From the NCBI GenBank assembly GCA_020633335.1, contig JACKDU010000005.1:62001-126000 (forward strand): a DNA stretch of 64,000 bases, in the 5' to 3' direction. The stretch comes from Myxococcales bacterium (GTDB lineage: Bacteria > Myxococcota_A > Polyangia > Nannocystales > Nannocystaceae). A model generated the notes under the pieces. It was not told the DNA's origin. It worked only from the letters and a program-made list of their open reading frames with translations, and did not search any database. The position numbers and the translations under genes are program-made. Of this stretch, positions 8,587 through 17,035 are shown one piece after another. Every line of letters begins with the position of its first letter. The stretch's first letter is position 1.

Positions 8587-9366
8587 TCAGGGGCAGGCGA
8601 TGTCGCCGTCGAGGCAGGCCGTGCAGACCTCGTCCTCGCAGTAGACGACGATCTTGATCGACTCGCCGCGTCCGGGCGGGCCCGCGAGCATGACCTCGGA
8701 GGGGGTGCCGACCGTCCCGCCCATCGCGTCCTGGGGGGTGACCTGGACGAGCGCGACCTGGGTGCCGTCGAGGGTCCGCAACGGGTCCTGGACGACGTGG
8801 AAGGGCGACTCGTCGGGGTCGCTGTCGCAGGCGAGGGGCTCGGCGGAGAGGAGCTCGGTGATCCCGTCGGCGGTGAAGGCCGAGACCTGGAATTGCTTGG
8901 TGTCGACGCCGCCGCACTGGACCTGGGCGCCGCCCTTGCTGAGATCCCAGCGGATCAGGACGCGGGCGGGGGTCGGGGTGAGCTTGACGACGTCGGTGGT
9001 CACCGACTGGCCCTCGAGGGCCTCGACGGTGTGGAGGCTGGTCGGGCCGAGGTTGTCGAAGACGGTGACGCCGGTCGACGAGATCGCCGAGACCGTGATG
9101 TCGTAGTTGCCGGGGTTGACCCCGGTGAAGGTGACCGAGCCGTCGGTGCAGGGGGCGTCACCCGAATACATGACCGGCTGATCGCTGCCCTCCTCGGTGA
9201 TCTCGGTGAGGACCATCGACACGGTCGCGACGTCGGCGCTCTCGCAGGTCACGCTCGCGGCGCCGATGCTGAAGGGGATCTCGAGGTTGCCGGGGTCGAC
9301 GGAGCAGCCGACGACCAGCGCGGCGAGGGGGAGGGTGGCGAGGAGACGCAGGGTAGAGGTACGCAT
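8587..9366 (-). CDS. Lipoprotein of unknown function
   Basis: This is a 259-residue lipoprotein. The signal peptide MRTSTLRLLATLPLAALVVGC ends in a good lipobox (VVGC, Cys 21). The mature part is Thr/Val/Gly-rich and beta-like, with a segment resembling extracellular Ig-like or carboxypeptidase-regulatory domains (TFTGVNPGNYDITVSAIS). Its last residues contain a Cys cluster (YCEDEVCTACLDGDIAC). No catalytic motif is visible. A Shine-Dalgarno-like AGGAG lies ~12 nt before ATG 9366. Surface exposure is expected; the partner is unknown. Confidence 0.75.
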   Translation of the reverse strand: MRTSTLRLLATLPLAALVVGCSVDPGNLEIPFSIGAASVTCESADVATVSMVLTEITEEGSDQPVMYSGDAPCTDGSVTFTGVNPGNYDITVSAISSTGVTVFDNLGPTSLHTVEALEGQSVTTDVVKLTPTPARVLIRWDLSKGGAQVQCGGVDTKQFQVSAFTADGITELLSAEPLACDSDPDESPFHVVQDPLRTLDGTQVALVQVTPQDAMGGTVGTPSEVMLAGPPGRGESIKIVVYCEDEVCTACLDGDIACP

Positions 9367-9554
9367 GGCAGCAGGGGCTCCTGATTGGTTCGAGCGGCGA
9401 AGCCGGGGCGAAGGAGACGCCCGGTCGGGGCGCCATCTTCACGAGCCGCCCCTTTGATAGCCGAGGGACGCGCGGCCGGGCAAATCTCGCTCATTTCGCG
9501 GAGGCCGGGTGATCCCGGTCACGGGCGGGCCCGCGCCCTGGCGTGCCGGAGCGC

Positions 9555-9809
9555 TCAGCCGCCCGCGGACGCGCTGCTCGAGCTGGAGCCGGCCTCCGGG
9601 CAGCCGTCCTCGCCGGGCGGGTCGGCGACGCAGCCGTGGTTGTCGGCGACGCAGGGCGAGCAGAAGGGGGTTCCGGTGGTGTTGACCGAGCACCAGGCGT
9701 CGGCGTCCTCGGCCTTGTGGAGGCAGTGATCGGGGTTGATGTCGCGGCAGGCGCCGAGGGCCCCGCCAGCGAGCGCGGCCGCGGCCAGGAGCCAGGGCCG
9801 CACGCTCAC
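9555..9809 (-). CDS. Small cysteine-rich lipoprotein
   Basis: This 84-residue protein starts at GTG 9809, which overlaps the stop of the preceding gene in a GTGA, so translational coupling is likely. The signal peptide VSVRPWLLAAAALAGGALGAC has a lipobox (LGAC). The mature part has seven cysteines in ~55 residues after the lipid Cys (for example HCLHKAEDADAWC and FCSPCVADNHGCV) and ends in a short Ser/Ala/Gly tail. The Cys spacing suggests a disulfide-bonded surface knot. It is the last gene of a three-gene run with the genes at 9806 and 10367. Confidence 0.7.
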   Translation of the reverse strand: MSVRPWLLAAAALAGGALGACRDINPDHCLHKAEDADAWCSVNTTGTPFCSPCVADNHGCVADPPGEDGCPEAGSSSSSASAGG

Positions 9810-10354
9810 GTCGGCCCCCCGGCGCCGAGGCGGGCGAGGGCGGCCGCGCGCCGCCGCTGCTTGTTGGTCGCCCGGGCCGCGGTCAGGACCATCAGGATCG
9901 CGGTGGTCGTCAGGCCGATCCCGAGGGCCATCACCATCGTGCCGACCGGCCGGTTCGAGCGGATGTAGGCGGGCTCGTCGGCGATCACCCGGTCGGGCGT
10001 GAGGAGGAGGGCGGCCGCGCCGGTGATCGCCGCGAGGCCGACGCCGCCGGTGATCAGGCCGACCGTCGTCAGGCGCTCGCATGCCGGGACCAGGCGGCCG
10101 CAGCCGATGTAGACCGCGTCGTCGATCGGCAACGGCGTCGCGTCCGGCGGCGGAGAGGGCGGCGACGCCGGCTCCTCACGCTTGATGTCCTCCTGGACAT
10201 GTCTCTCCGGGATGGTTGAGGCGGTCGCCGGGGGGGCGGCCCTCCCCGCGACCTCGAGGCCGGCGAGCTCGGGGTCGAGGGCCCGCGCCTGGGGCTCGAT
10301 CGGCGCCGCCGCGAGGGCGACGCTGAGGAGGAGCGGCGCGGGCAGGCCGGGCAT
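9806..10354 (-). CDS. Exported membrane protein of unknown function
   Basis: This 182-residue protein has an N-terminal signal peptide (MPGLPAPLLLSVALAAAPIE), a Pro/Ala-rich periplasmic stretch with one Cys pair (YIGCGRLVPAC), then two transmembrane helices (VGLITGGVGLAAITGAAALLL and MVMALGIGLTTTAILMVLTAA) and a basic tail. This layout is common in myxobacterial envelope proteins of unknown role. It lies 12 nt after the CFI-box gene and overlaps the next gene by 4 bp, so the three are probably one operon. Confidence 0.7.
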   Translation of the reverse strand: MPGLPAPLLLSVALAAAPIEPQARALDPELAGLEVAGRAAPPATASTIPERHVQEDIKREEPASPPSPPPDATPLPIDDAVYIGCGRLVPACERLTTVGLITGGVGLAAITGAAALLLTPDRVIADEPAYIRSNRPVGTMVMALGIGLTTTAILMVLTAARATNKQRRRAAALARLGAGGPT

Positions 10355-10366
10355 CGGCGCTCGTCG

Positions 10367-12145
10367 TCAGCCGGGGGTCGCGCTGAGGCTGGCGATGTCG
10401 GCGATCGGCTGGACCACCGCCCGGACCATCCCCCGCATCACCGGCTCGCGCTGGATCACGTCGGCCAGCGGCGGGCTGTAGGTGTAGTAGAAGCGGACGA
10501 GGTCGCGGCCGGTCGGCGAGATCTTGAGGAAGGCGTCGCGGAAGTGGCGGAGGGCGCCGACCTCGGCGATCCACGGGGCGCCGTAGGCCGCGGTGGCGAG
10601 GAAGCAGAAGCCGTCGACCTGCTGGAACTTCTGCGACTCGGTGGTGATGTCGTCGGTGACCAGGGGCGAGCGGCTGGCGCAGCGATCCTCGTAGAGGACC
10701 GCGAAGTGGTAGGTGTAGTTGCCCCAGAGCTGATCGATCTCGATGCTCGTCGGCTCGCCCGGGATCGCGAGATCGGCCGGGAAGGAGCGCTCGATCGCCG
10801 AGCCGATGTTGGTCTCGTCGATCGGCATGTCGCCGTTGATGTAGAAGATCCGGATCCGCGAGAGCTCGGGGTCGCCCGCGCCGACCGCGTCCGCCGGGAT
10901 CGTGAAGGTCGCCTTCACCTTGTCGAAGGAGACGCCCTCGAGCGTGAAGTCGGTGACCTGCGGGAGCGTGCGCGGGGTGCAGGAGCTCCAGCCGGTGTCG
11001 CTGCCGCCCGAGTCGGTGCCGTCGGTGCCGCCGGAGTCGGAGTCGGTGTCGGAGTCGGAGTCGGTGCTCGTGCCGGAGCCGGTGCCCGAGCCGGCGCCGT
11101 GGCTGTAGACCCCGAAGCGGAAGGTCTCGCCGTTGAGGGTGTAGAGCTTGAGGCGGTCGGCGCCGCTGCCGTTGGCGCCGCTGATCGTCGCGTCCGGCGG
11201 GTGGAGCTCGCCGCTCGCCCCGTTCCAGTCGCTGTAGCCGGCGTAGGCGCTGGTGCCGTTGAAGGCGGCCTTCGTCGGATCGAAGGTGACCTTGTAGACC
11301 ACCGAGGGCTGGCCGAGGTACTCGACGCCGTAGCCCGGGAGGCGGGGGTCGACGTAGTGGTCGGCCTTGCGGTCGAAGTCGAAGCTCGAGTTCTCGTCGT
11401 GCTCGAGGCTCGCCTCGATATAGGCGGTGAGCGGCCCGCGGGCGACGACGTCGGCGGGCAGGAGGGCGGTGGTGAATTCCGCCTGATCGCCGACCGGGGT
11501 CGCGGCGGTGAAGGCGTCGAGGTCGTTGAGCTCGGCGAGCTTCTTGGCGTCCTCGGAGTCGTCGCCGTCCTCGAACATGATGAGGTCGTTGCGCGGCGGG
11601 TAGGGCGAGGTCTCGCCGGGGACGAACTTGCCCTTGTCGGACTGGAAGACCTGCGGCGACGGGCAGGTCATCGTGTCGACCGAGATCGTCGCGTTCTCGT
11701 CCGGGGTGAGCGGGCGGCAGAAGTAGCCCTCGGGGGACGACGAGTTCTCGTGCCAGCCGAGGGACTCGAGGTCGGCGGGGTCGTCGTCGAAGAAGGTGAT
11801 CTTCGGGTACGCCTTGCCGTGGCGGTGGGCCCAGATCGGCAGGACGCTGACCCGCGGGCCGTAGGGGGCGCGCCAGCTCGAGACGAAGTCCCAGCGCCCG
11901 GGGCGGTTGCCGATCCCGAGCTTGCCGGTCGCCTGGGTGATGTAGACGTGGTCGACGAACTTGCCGTCGGCGTCCTCGAGCCAGATCGCGATCTGCAGGT
12001 TGGGGACCGGTTTGAAGTGGAACTCGACCAGGACCTCGTCGTCGAGGCCGGCGGCGGCGGCTTCGGGGGCGGCGACAAGAGCGAACGCGAGGGCGCCCGC
12101 GAGCGCGCCGGCCCCGAGGAGGCGAGACTTAAGGGAGGCCAACAC
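10367..12145 (-). CDS. Secreted protein with CFI-box C-terminal domain
   Basis: This 592-residue exported protein has a cleavable signal peptide ending around AAPEAAAA (residue ~32). The N-terminal ~330 residues are rich in Trp, Tyr and Asp with no recognised fold. Around residue 355-385 is a low-complexity linker of Ser, Asp, Thr and Gly, followed by a fibronectin-III-like segment. The last ~80 residues hold the CFI-box type motif: CFLATAAYGAPW, then RHFRDAFL and YYTYSPPLADVI. That motif is known as a C-terminal domain of bacterial exported proteins (CFI-box-CTERM). Start GTG 12145 sits 8 nt after TATACT. It leads the probable operon with the two downstream envelope genes. Confidence 0.8.
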   Translation of the reverse strand: MLASLKSRLLGAGALAGALAFALVAAPEAAAAGLDDEVLVEFHFKPVPNLQIAIWLEDADGKFVDHVYITQATGKLGIGNRPGRWDFVSSWRAPYGPRVSVLPIWAHRHGKAYPKITFFDDDPADLESLGWHENSSSPEGYFCRPLTPDENATISVDTMTCPSPQVFQSDKGKFVPGETSPYPPRNDLIMFEDGDDSEDAKKLAELNDLDAFTAATPVGDQAEFTTALLPADVVARGPLTAYIEASLEHDENSSFDFDRKADHYVDPRLPGYGVEYLGQPSVVYKVTFDPTKAAFNGTSAYAGYSDWNGASGELHPPDATISGANGSGADRLKLYTLNGETFRFGVYSHGAGSGTGSGTSTDSDSDTDSDSGGTDGTDSGGSDTGWSSCTPRTLPQVTDFTLEGVSFDKVKATFTIPADAVGAGDPELSRIRIFYINGDMPIDETNIGSAIERSFPADLAIPGEPTSIEIDQLWGNYTYHFAVLYEDRCASRSPLVTDDITTESQKFQQVDGFCFLATAAYGAPWIAEVGALRHFRDAFLKISPTGRDLVRFYYTYSPPLADVIQREPVMRGMVRAVVQPIADIASLSATPG

Positions 12146-12153
12146 AGCCGAGG

Positions 12154-12159
12154 AGTATA
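12154..12159 (-). promoter_or_regulatory. -10 hexamer TATACT, start-proximal
   Basis: On the minus strand TATACT (12159-12154) ends 8 nt before GTG 12145, with no Shine-Dalgarno, consistent with a leaderless mRNA. No good -35 was found. Confidence 0.5.
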
Positions 12160-12275
12160 CACTCCGGAGCGGCGTCGGCCCGGCCGCGAGAGCGGGTTCG
12201 GGGGACCCGAGGAGCGGCTCCAGGGTGCGACCAGGAGGGCGATTGGCGGCGAACGGCGGCGAACGAGGGGCTCCT

Positions 12276-13778
12276 TTGGGGGGGCGGTGGCGGCGCGTCT
12301 GCGCCCTCGCTGCGGGCCTCGCGCTGGGTGCCTGCGCACAATCTTCGGGCGGCGGCGGCGGGAGGCGGGCCGAGCCCGCGCCAGCCGTCGGCGGGCCGCC
12401 GCCGAGCGGCGGGCTCAGCGTGCCGCCGCTGGACGGCGAGTGGACCCCGCCGATGCGGGTCGCCGGCGACGTCGACGCGCTCGCGGCCGCGCTCGCGGGC
12501 CAGCGCTGGAGCGTCGTCGTCGGCCCCCGCCTCGGCGAGCCCGGGCGCGCCGCCGTCAGCGATCTGGTCGCGCGCCTGAGCGGCGAAGCGGCGCTCGAGG
12601 TCGAGCGCGGGGCCCTGGGCGCGGCCCTCCACGGCGCCCCCTCGCTCGTCGATCGCCAGGTCGGCGCGAGCGGGCGGCCGATCTACGGGGGCGCGGGCCT
12701 GACGATTGACCCGGTGTGGCGGGCCGAGCATCCGGGGGCGACGCTGGTGATCGACGAGGCGCCGGTCGACCTCGCCGAGTGGGGGGCGCTGCCGGCCTTC
12801 GCGGTCGGCACCTGCGAGCCGCCGCTGCGGGCGCTGGCCGACGCCCAGGAGGCCTCGCTCGCGGAGGTCGGGCCCTTCCTCGATCGGGTCGACGCGGCGC
12901 TCTGGCGGGCCTTTCGGGCGCAGCTCGACGCCCACATGCCGGCCCTCCAGGCGGCGCTGACGGTCGACGCCGAGCCCCGGCCGCGGAGCGCCTTCGCCGA
13001 CGGCGTGACCTACGAGGCCCACCGCTGCGGCCACGCCTACTGGCGCTATCTCCAGGCCTACGCCGCCTGCGGCCCGTCGCCGGCGACCTGCCCGGTGGCC
13101 CCGCGGATCGTCCTCTCGGGCGGCGCGCGGATCGGCCTGGCGGAGCCGACGATCTTCGTCCCCGAGGGCTGCCCGGGGCTCCTCGGGCGCGACTACGTCG
13201 ACGAGCTCCGCGGCCTCGGGCGGGCGGCCGTCGCCGCGACGACGCCGGGCCTGAGCCCGGAGTGGTCGGTGCTCGCTGATCGCCTCGGCATGATCGGTGA
13301 GATCTATGCTGCCCTCGAGGACATCTGCGTCCCGCGGCGGCGTCGCTTCGCCGACGCCGATCTCGAGGAGGCGCGGCGGCGCCTCGGAGCCCTCGGCGAG
13401 GCGCTCGCGGCCGCCGATCTCCGGGCCCGCGGCGGCTGGGTGAGCGACGAGGCGACGATCCACGTCCCGGGGATCGGCGCCCTCCGCCAGCTCGGCCGCT
13501 ACGACGCGGGCCGCGGCTCGCTCAACCAGGAGATCCGGGCGAGCGCCCGCGGCCTCCGCGAGTGGGTGCTCCGCCGGGCCTACTGCCGCCAGGTCCCCGG
13601 CGAGGCGCCGCTGGCGGTGGTCGCGGTGGGGGCCGGCGGGGCGCCGATCGGCTTCGTCGGCCTCTTCTTCGAGGAGGAGCTCTTCTGCGGCGAGCTCGGG
13701 CCCTTGACGGGCCGCGGCGGCGCCGCGGAGGCGCCCGCGCTCGGCGAGGCCGAGGCCGAGGCCGCGCCGGCGGGCTGA
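12276..13778 (+). CDS. Lipoprotein of unknown function
   Basis: This is a lipoprotein of about 500 residues. TTG 12276 is chosen because it directly precedes a signal peptide (GGRWRRVCALAAGLALGAC, lipobox LGAC). An in-frame GTG at 12225 would add 17 residues. The mature protein is Ala/Arg/Leu-rich and mostly helical, with scattered Cys (CEPPL, CGHAYWRYLQAYAACG, CPVAP, CPGLLG) that may form disulfides, and an acidic Ala/Glu tail. Motifs such as YEAHRCGHAYWRY recall no catalytic family I can name. It is followed 50 nt later by the aldo/keto reductase gene. Confidence 0.65.
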   Translation: MGGRWRRVCALAAGLALGACAQSSGGGGGRRAEPAPAVGGPPPSGGLSVPPLDGEWTPPMRVAGDVDALAAALAGQRWSVVVGPRLGEPGRAAVSDLVARLSGEAALEVERGALGAALHGAPSLVDRQVGASGRPIYGGAGLTIDPVWRAEHPGATLVIDEAPVDLAEWGALPAFAVGTCEPPLRALADAQEASLAEVGPFLDRVDAALWRAFRAQLDAHMPALQAALTVDAEPRPRSAFADGVTYEAHRCGHAYWRYLQAYAACGPSPATCPVAPRIVLSGGARIGLAEPTIFVPEGCPGLLGRDYVDELRGLGRAAVAATTPGLSPEWSVLADRLGMIGEIYAALEDICVPRRRRFADADLEEARRRLGALGEALAAADLRARGGWVSDEATIHVPGIGALRQLGRYDAGRGSLNQEIRASARGLREWVLRRAYCRQVPGEAPLAVVAVGAGGAPIGFVGLFFEEELFCGELGPLTGRGGAAEAPALGEAEAEAAPAG

Positions 13779-13828
13779 GGGGATCCCGCGGTTGCGGCGG
13801 CGGTCGGGTCCGTGGCAGCGTGCCGGCG

Positions 13829-15394
13829 ATGGCGAGCGCGTTGATCCGGGGGCAGGCGACGGTCGAGGGGACGGCGGCGGCGACCCGGCGCTTCGGGGCC
13901 GCCCGCCGGCTCGGCCGCAGCGAGCTCCAGGTCGCGCCGATCGGCTTCGGCGGCTACCGGATCCACGTCGACTCGCCGCTCCACCGCCAGGCGCTCGAGG
14001 AGGCGCTGCGGGCCGGGATCAACCTGATCGACACGAGCTCGACCTACACCGACGGCGGCTCTGAGCGGCTGATCGGCGAGGTCGTGGCGACCCTGGTCGC
14101 CCAGGAGGTGATCCGGCGGAGCGAGGTGGTCGTGGTCACCAAGATCGGCTTCCTCCAGGGGACCAACCTCGCGCGGGTGCAGGCCGAGGGGGCGCCGCCC
14201 GAGCTCGTCGAGTACCAGCCGCAGTGTTGGCATTGCCTCCACCCCGACTTCCTCCAGGCCGAGCTCCAGCGCTGCCGCGAGCGCCTCGGCCTCGAGACGA
14301 TCGACGTCCTCCTCCTCCACAACCCGGAGTACTTCCTCATCGATCGCCGCAACCGCGCCGGCGAGGTGAGCGACGAGGATCGCCGGGCGCTCCTCGGGCG
14401 GATCGGCGCGGCCTTCCGCTTCCTCGAGGGGGAGGTCGCCCGCGGGACGATCGCCGCCTACGGGGTCTCGTCGAACACCCTCGGCGGCGCCGAGGAGGAT
14501 CCGGACTTCGTGTCGCTCGCCCGCCTGGTCGAGCTCGCCCGCGAGGTCGCTGGTGAAGACCACCACTTCGCGGTCGTCGAGCTCCCGCTCAACCTCTACG
14601 AGAGCGGCCCGCTGCGGCGGCGGCAGGCGACCCGCGAGGGCCCGCGGAGCGCGATCGAGGTCGCCGCGCTCGCCGATCTCGGGGTCTTGACCAACCGCCC
14701 GCTCAGCGCCTTCATCGACCGCGACGGCGAGCCGCGGATGGTCCGCCTCGTCGACGTCGGGGCCCGCGTCGGCGCCCGCTCGCAGGATCCGGCGCCGCTC
14801 CTCCGGGCGGTCTGTGAGCTCGAGGTGCGCTGGCGCGAGGGCCTCGGCCGCGAGCTCGCCGAGAGCCGGGGGGACGAGCGCTTCGGTGAGCTCTTCCGCT
14901 GGGGGCTCGAGCTGACCCGCGGGCTGCCGACGATCCGCGACCTCGGCCACTGGATGCAGCTCCGCAACGGGGTGATCGCCACCCACATGGGGCAGCTCGG
15001 GGGGATCCTCCTCGGCACCCTCGAGGGGCCCGAGCTCGGCCGCTTCCGGGCCTTCTGGGACGAGTACGGCGCCTGCCTCGGGGCCGCGCTCGACGGGATC
15101 GAGGACGGCTTCCGGGCGCGCGCGCAGGCGGTCGTCGACATGATCGGCGATCGCCTGGCGCCGGCGCTGGCGCCCGCGCACCAGGGGCTGAGCCTGAGCC
15201 AGCGGGCGGTGCTCACCCTCCTGGCGGCGCCGATCGCCTGCGTGCTCGTCGGCATGCGGCGGCCGGCCTACGTCCACGAGATGGTCGAGCTCGCGCCGGC
15301 GATCGCCGGCCTGGCGATCACCGACGACCGGCCGCCGACGATCGATCTGCGGGCGGCGATCGAGGCCTTCGCGCCGGCGGCGGCGCTCCACTGA
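13829..15394 (+). CDS. Aldo/keto reductase with long C-terminal extension
   Basis: This 521-residue protein has an N-terminal NADPH-dependent aldo/keto reductase barrel. The catalytic tetrad is visible: Asp68 and Tyr73 in LIDTSSTYTDGGSE, Lys105 in VVVTKIG and His164 in LLLHNPEYF. The usual family length is ~320 residues; here ~200 extra residues follow, including a helical segment and a second conserved-looking block (LSLSQRAVLTLLAAPIACVL, VGMRRPAYVHEM) resembling the final helices of the barrel. So the extra sequence is probably inserted within the barrel rather than appended. CAGCGT (13816-13821) lies 7 nt before ATG 13829. Substrate unknown. Confidence 0.85.
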   Translation: MASALIRGQATVEGTAAATRRFGAARRLGRSELQVAPIGFGGYRIHVDSPLHRQALEEALRAGINLIDTSSTYTDGGSERLIGEVVATLVAQEVIRRSEVVVVTKIGFLQGTNLARVQAEGAPPELVEYQPQCWHCLHPDFLQAELQRCRERLGLETIDVLLLHNPEYFLIDRRNRAGEVSDEDRRALLGRIGAAFRFLEGEVARGTIAAYGVSSNTLGGAEEDPDFVSLARLVELAREVAGEDHHFAVVELPLNLYESGPLRRRQATREGPRSAIEVAALADLGVLTNRPLSAFIDRDGEPRMVRLVDVGARVGARSQDPAPLLRAVCELEVRWREGLGRELAESRGDERFGELFRWGLELTRGLPTIRDLGHWMQLRNGVIATHMGQLGGILLGTLEGPELGRFRAFWDEYGACLGAALDGIEDGFRARAQAVVDMIGDRLAPALAPAHQGLSLSQRAVLTLLAAPIACVLVGMRRPAYVHEMVELAPAIAGLAITDDRPPTIDLRAAIEAFAPAAALH

Positions 15395-15417
15395 GGGGCA
15401 GCGGCTGGCGTCGCATT

Positions 15418-15437
15418 ACCTGTCCATTCGGACAGGT
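15418..15437. terminator. Hairpin downstream of the aldo/keto reductase
   Basis: ACCTGTCC (15418-15425) pairs perfectly with GGACAGGT (15430-15437) around ATTC, and TTTA follows. It lies 24 nt after the reductase stop and carries the TGTC-N6-GACA core seen in three other intergenic hairpins. Confidence 0.6.
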
Positions 15438-15516
15438 TTATCCCGCGGGCCTACGGGGGCCCGGTCGACGCGGGGCTCGCGCGGAGGCGCCCCCTGGAAT
15501 TTTTTCTCGGGGCGAG

Positions 15517-15542
15517 GGAACCCCGGCGAGCGCCCGCCGTGG
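15517..15542 (+). promoter_or_regulatory. ECF-sigma-like promoter (GGAAC-N17-GTGG)
   Basis: GAGGGAACC with GGAAC at 15517-15521 is followed after 17 bp by GTGG (15539-15542), just before the AgmX-type lipoprotein. Two other genes in the window (30907 and 43965) have the same GGAAC-17-GT arrangement. A T-rich tract precedes it. Confidence 0.4.
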
Positions 15543-15563
15543 AACAGGTCCAGGAAGCCACCC

Positions 15564-16082
15564 ATGACGATCCGAGACCTGCACCCGATCACCCGCGCCT
15601 TCACCCTCGCCGCCGCCGCGGCGCTCTCGATCACCGCCTGCGACGCCGAGGAGCCCGAGGCCGCGCTCGAGCGCGACGAGGCCGTCGAGATCGTCGACGA
15701 GGACGCCCCCGAGCTCGCGGCGGCGCCCAAGGAGGCTGCGCCGGCGTCGGAGGACGCGCCGGTGAGCGACGCCGTCAAGGCGGAGTTCAAGGGCGAGCTC
15801 GATCCCGAGATCATCCGCCGGATCGTCCGGGCGCATATCAACGAGATCCGCCACTGCTACAACCAGGGCCTGGTCGACGATCCGACCCTCGCCGGCCGGG
15901 TGGTGATCGCCTTCACCATCGATCCCGAGGGCAAGGTCGCCGAGGCGGCGGCCGACGAGGTGACGATCTCGCCGGAGGTCGCGGAGTGCAGCCGGGTCGC
16001 GGTCCAGCGCTGGCTCTTCCCGAAGCCGCGGGGCGGCGGCTCGGTGAGCGTCCGCTACCCCTTCGTCCTCGAGCCGGGCTAG
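15564..16082 (+). CDS. AgmX/PglI C-terminal-domain lipoprotein
   Basis: This is a 172-residue lipoprotein. The signal peptide ends in the lipobox ITAC (Cys ~26), and an acidic Ala/Glu-rich linker follows. The C-terminal ~100 residues match the AgmX/PglI C-terminal domain of myxobacteria, a TonB-like fold. Key segments are DPEIIRRIVRAHINEIRHCY, GRVVIAFTIDPEGKV and the final VQRWLFPKPRGGGSV. AgmX is linked to adventurous gliding motility, but many copies have other envelope roles. A second such protein is encoded at 42307-43965, and both genes share the ECF-like upstream motif. Confidence 0.85.
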   Translation: MTIRDLHPITRAFTLAAAAALSITACDAEEPEAALERDEAVEIVDEDAPELAAAPKEAAPASEDAPVSDAVKAEFKGELDPEIIRRIVRAHINEIRHCYNQGLVDDPTLAGRVVIAFTIDPEGKVAEAAADEVTISPEVAECSRVAVQRWLFPKPRGGGSVSVRYPFVLEPG

Positions 16083-16127
16083 CGCCCCGCGAGCGCCGCG
16101 GCCCTTCTGCTGCCGGCGCCGCGCGCC

Positions 16128-16133
16128 TATGCT
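16128..16133 (+). promoter_or_regulatory. -10 hexamer TATGCT, start-proximal
   Basis: TATGCT ends 7 nt before GTG 16141. It overlaps an upstream in-frame ATG (16129), which argues that GTG 16141 is the true start. Confidence 0.5.
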
Positions 16134-16140
16134 GCGCCTC

Positions 16141-16989
16141 GTGTCACGCCGCGTCGTCCTGATCACCGGAGCGTCCACGGGCATCGGCGCCGCCGCGGCG
16201 CTCGCCCTCGCCGAGGCCGGCTTTGAGGTCCTCGCCGGCGTCCGCGACGAGGGGGCGGGCGAGCGCCTGCGGGCGGCGGCCGCGGACGGGGCGATCACGC
16301 CGATCCGCCTCGACGTCACCGCGCCCGCGGAGATCGCCGCCGCGCGGGCGCAGGTCGAGGCTCGCTGCGGCGAGCGAGGCCTCTGGGGGCTGGTCAACAA
16401 CGCGGGGATCGCGGTGGCCGGGCCCCTCGAATTTCTGCCGGTCGAAGATCTCCGGCGCCAGCTCGAGGTCAACGTCGTCGCCCAGGTCGCGGTCACCCAG
16501 GCGTTTCTGCCGCTCCTCCGGCGGGCGCGGGGGCGGGTGGTGATCACCGGCTCGGACGCCGGGATCTTCGGCGCGCCGCTCCTCGGCGCCTACGCGATGT
16601 CGAAGTTCGCGATGGAGGCGCTGGCCGACGTGCTCCGCCGCGAGCTCCGGCCCTGGGGGATCAAGGTCGCGCTCCTCGAGCCCGGGGTGATCGCCACCGA
16701 GATCTGGGGGCGGAGCCTGGCCGACGGGGTCGCCCGCCTCGAGGCTGGGCCGGCCGAGCAGCGCGACCTCTACGGTCCGCTGATCACGCGGGTGATCGCC
16801 CAGGCCGAGCGCGACGCCCAGGAGGGCTCGCCGCCCGCGCTGATCGCCCGCGACGTCGTCCACGCGCTCAGCGCTCGGCGGCCGCGCACCCGCTACCTGA
16901 GCGGCCGCAACGCGCGGCTGACCGGCGTCCTCGCCCGCCTCCCCGATCGCTGGCTCGACGCGCTGGTCGCCCGCCTGATCCGCTGGTGA
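16141..16989 (+). CDS. SDR-family NAD(P)-dependent oxidoreductase
   Basis: This 282-residue classical short-chain dehydrogenase/reductase has the nucleotide-binding TGASTGIG at residues 9-16, NNAG at 86-89, the catalytic Ser near 138, and YAMSK (Tyr151, Lys155). It lacks an Arg after the first strand Gly motif that would fix cofactor choice, so NADH or NADPH is open. After the active site, PWGIKVALLEPGVIATEIW is typical of 17-beta-HSD-like and retinol-dehydrogenase-like SDRs. Start GTG 16141 is chosen because ATG 16129 lies inside the -10 box. A small SRPBCC gene follows after 46 bp on the same strand. Confidence 0.9.
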   Translation: MSRRVVLITGASTGIGAAAALALAEAGFEVLAGVRDEGAGERLRAAAADGAITPIRLDVTAPAEIAAARAQVEARCGERGLWGLVNNAGIAVAGPLEFLPVEDLRRQLEVNVVAQVAVTQAFLPLLRRARGRVVITGSDAGIFGAPLLGAYAMSKFAMEALADVLRRELRPWGIKVALLEPGVIATEIWGRSLADGVARLEAGPAEQRDLYGPLITRVIAQAERDAQEGSPPALIARDVVHALSARRPRTRYLSGRNARLTGVLARLPDRWLDALVARLIRW

Positions 16990-17035
16990 GGCGGCGGCTG
17001 GCGGCGCGCCCCGACCTCGGTCATGGTGGCCGGCG

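Noticed and set aside
10191..10210. GGACATGTCTCTCC near 10196 as another TGTC/GACA dyad
   Set aside because: It lies inside a coding region and lacks GACA at the N6 spacing.
12154..12160. GTATAC as a bidirectional -10 for both divergent genes
   Set aside because: The plus-strand lipoprotein start lies 65 nt or more downstream and no -35 fits; only the minus-strand use is supported.
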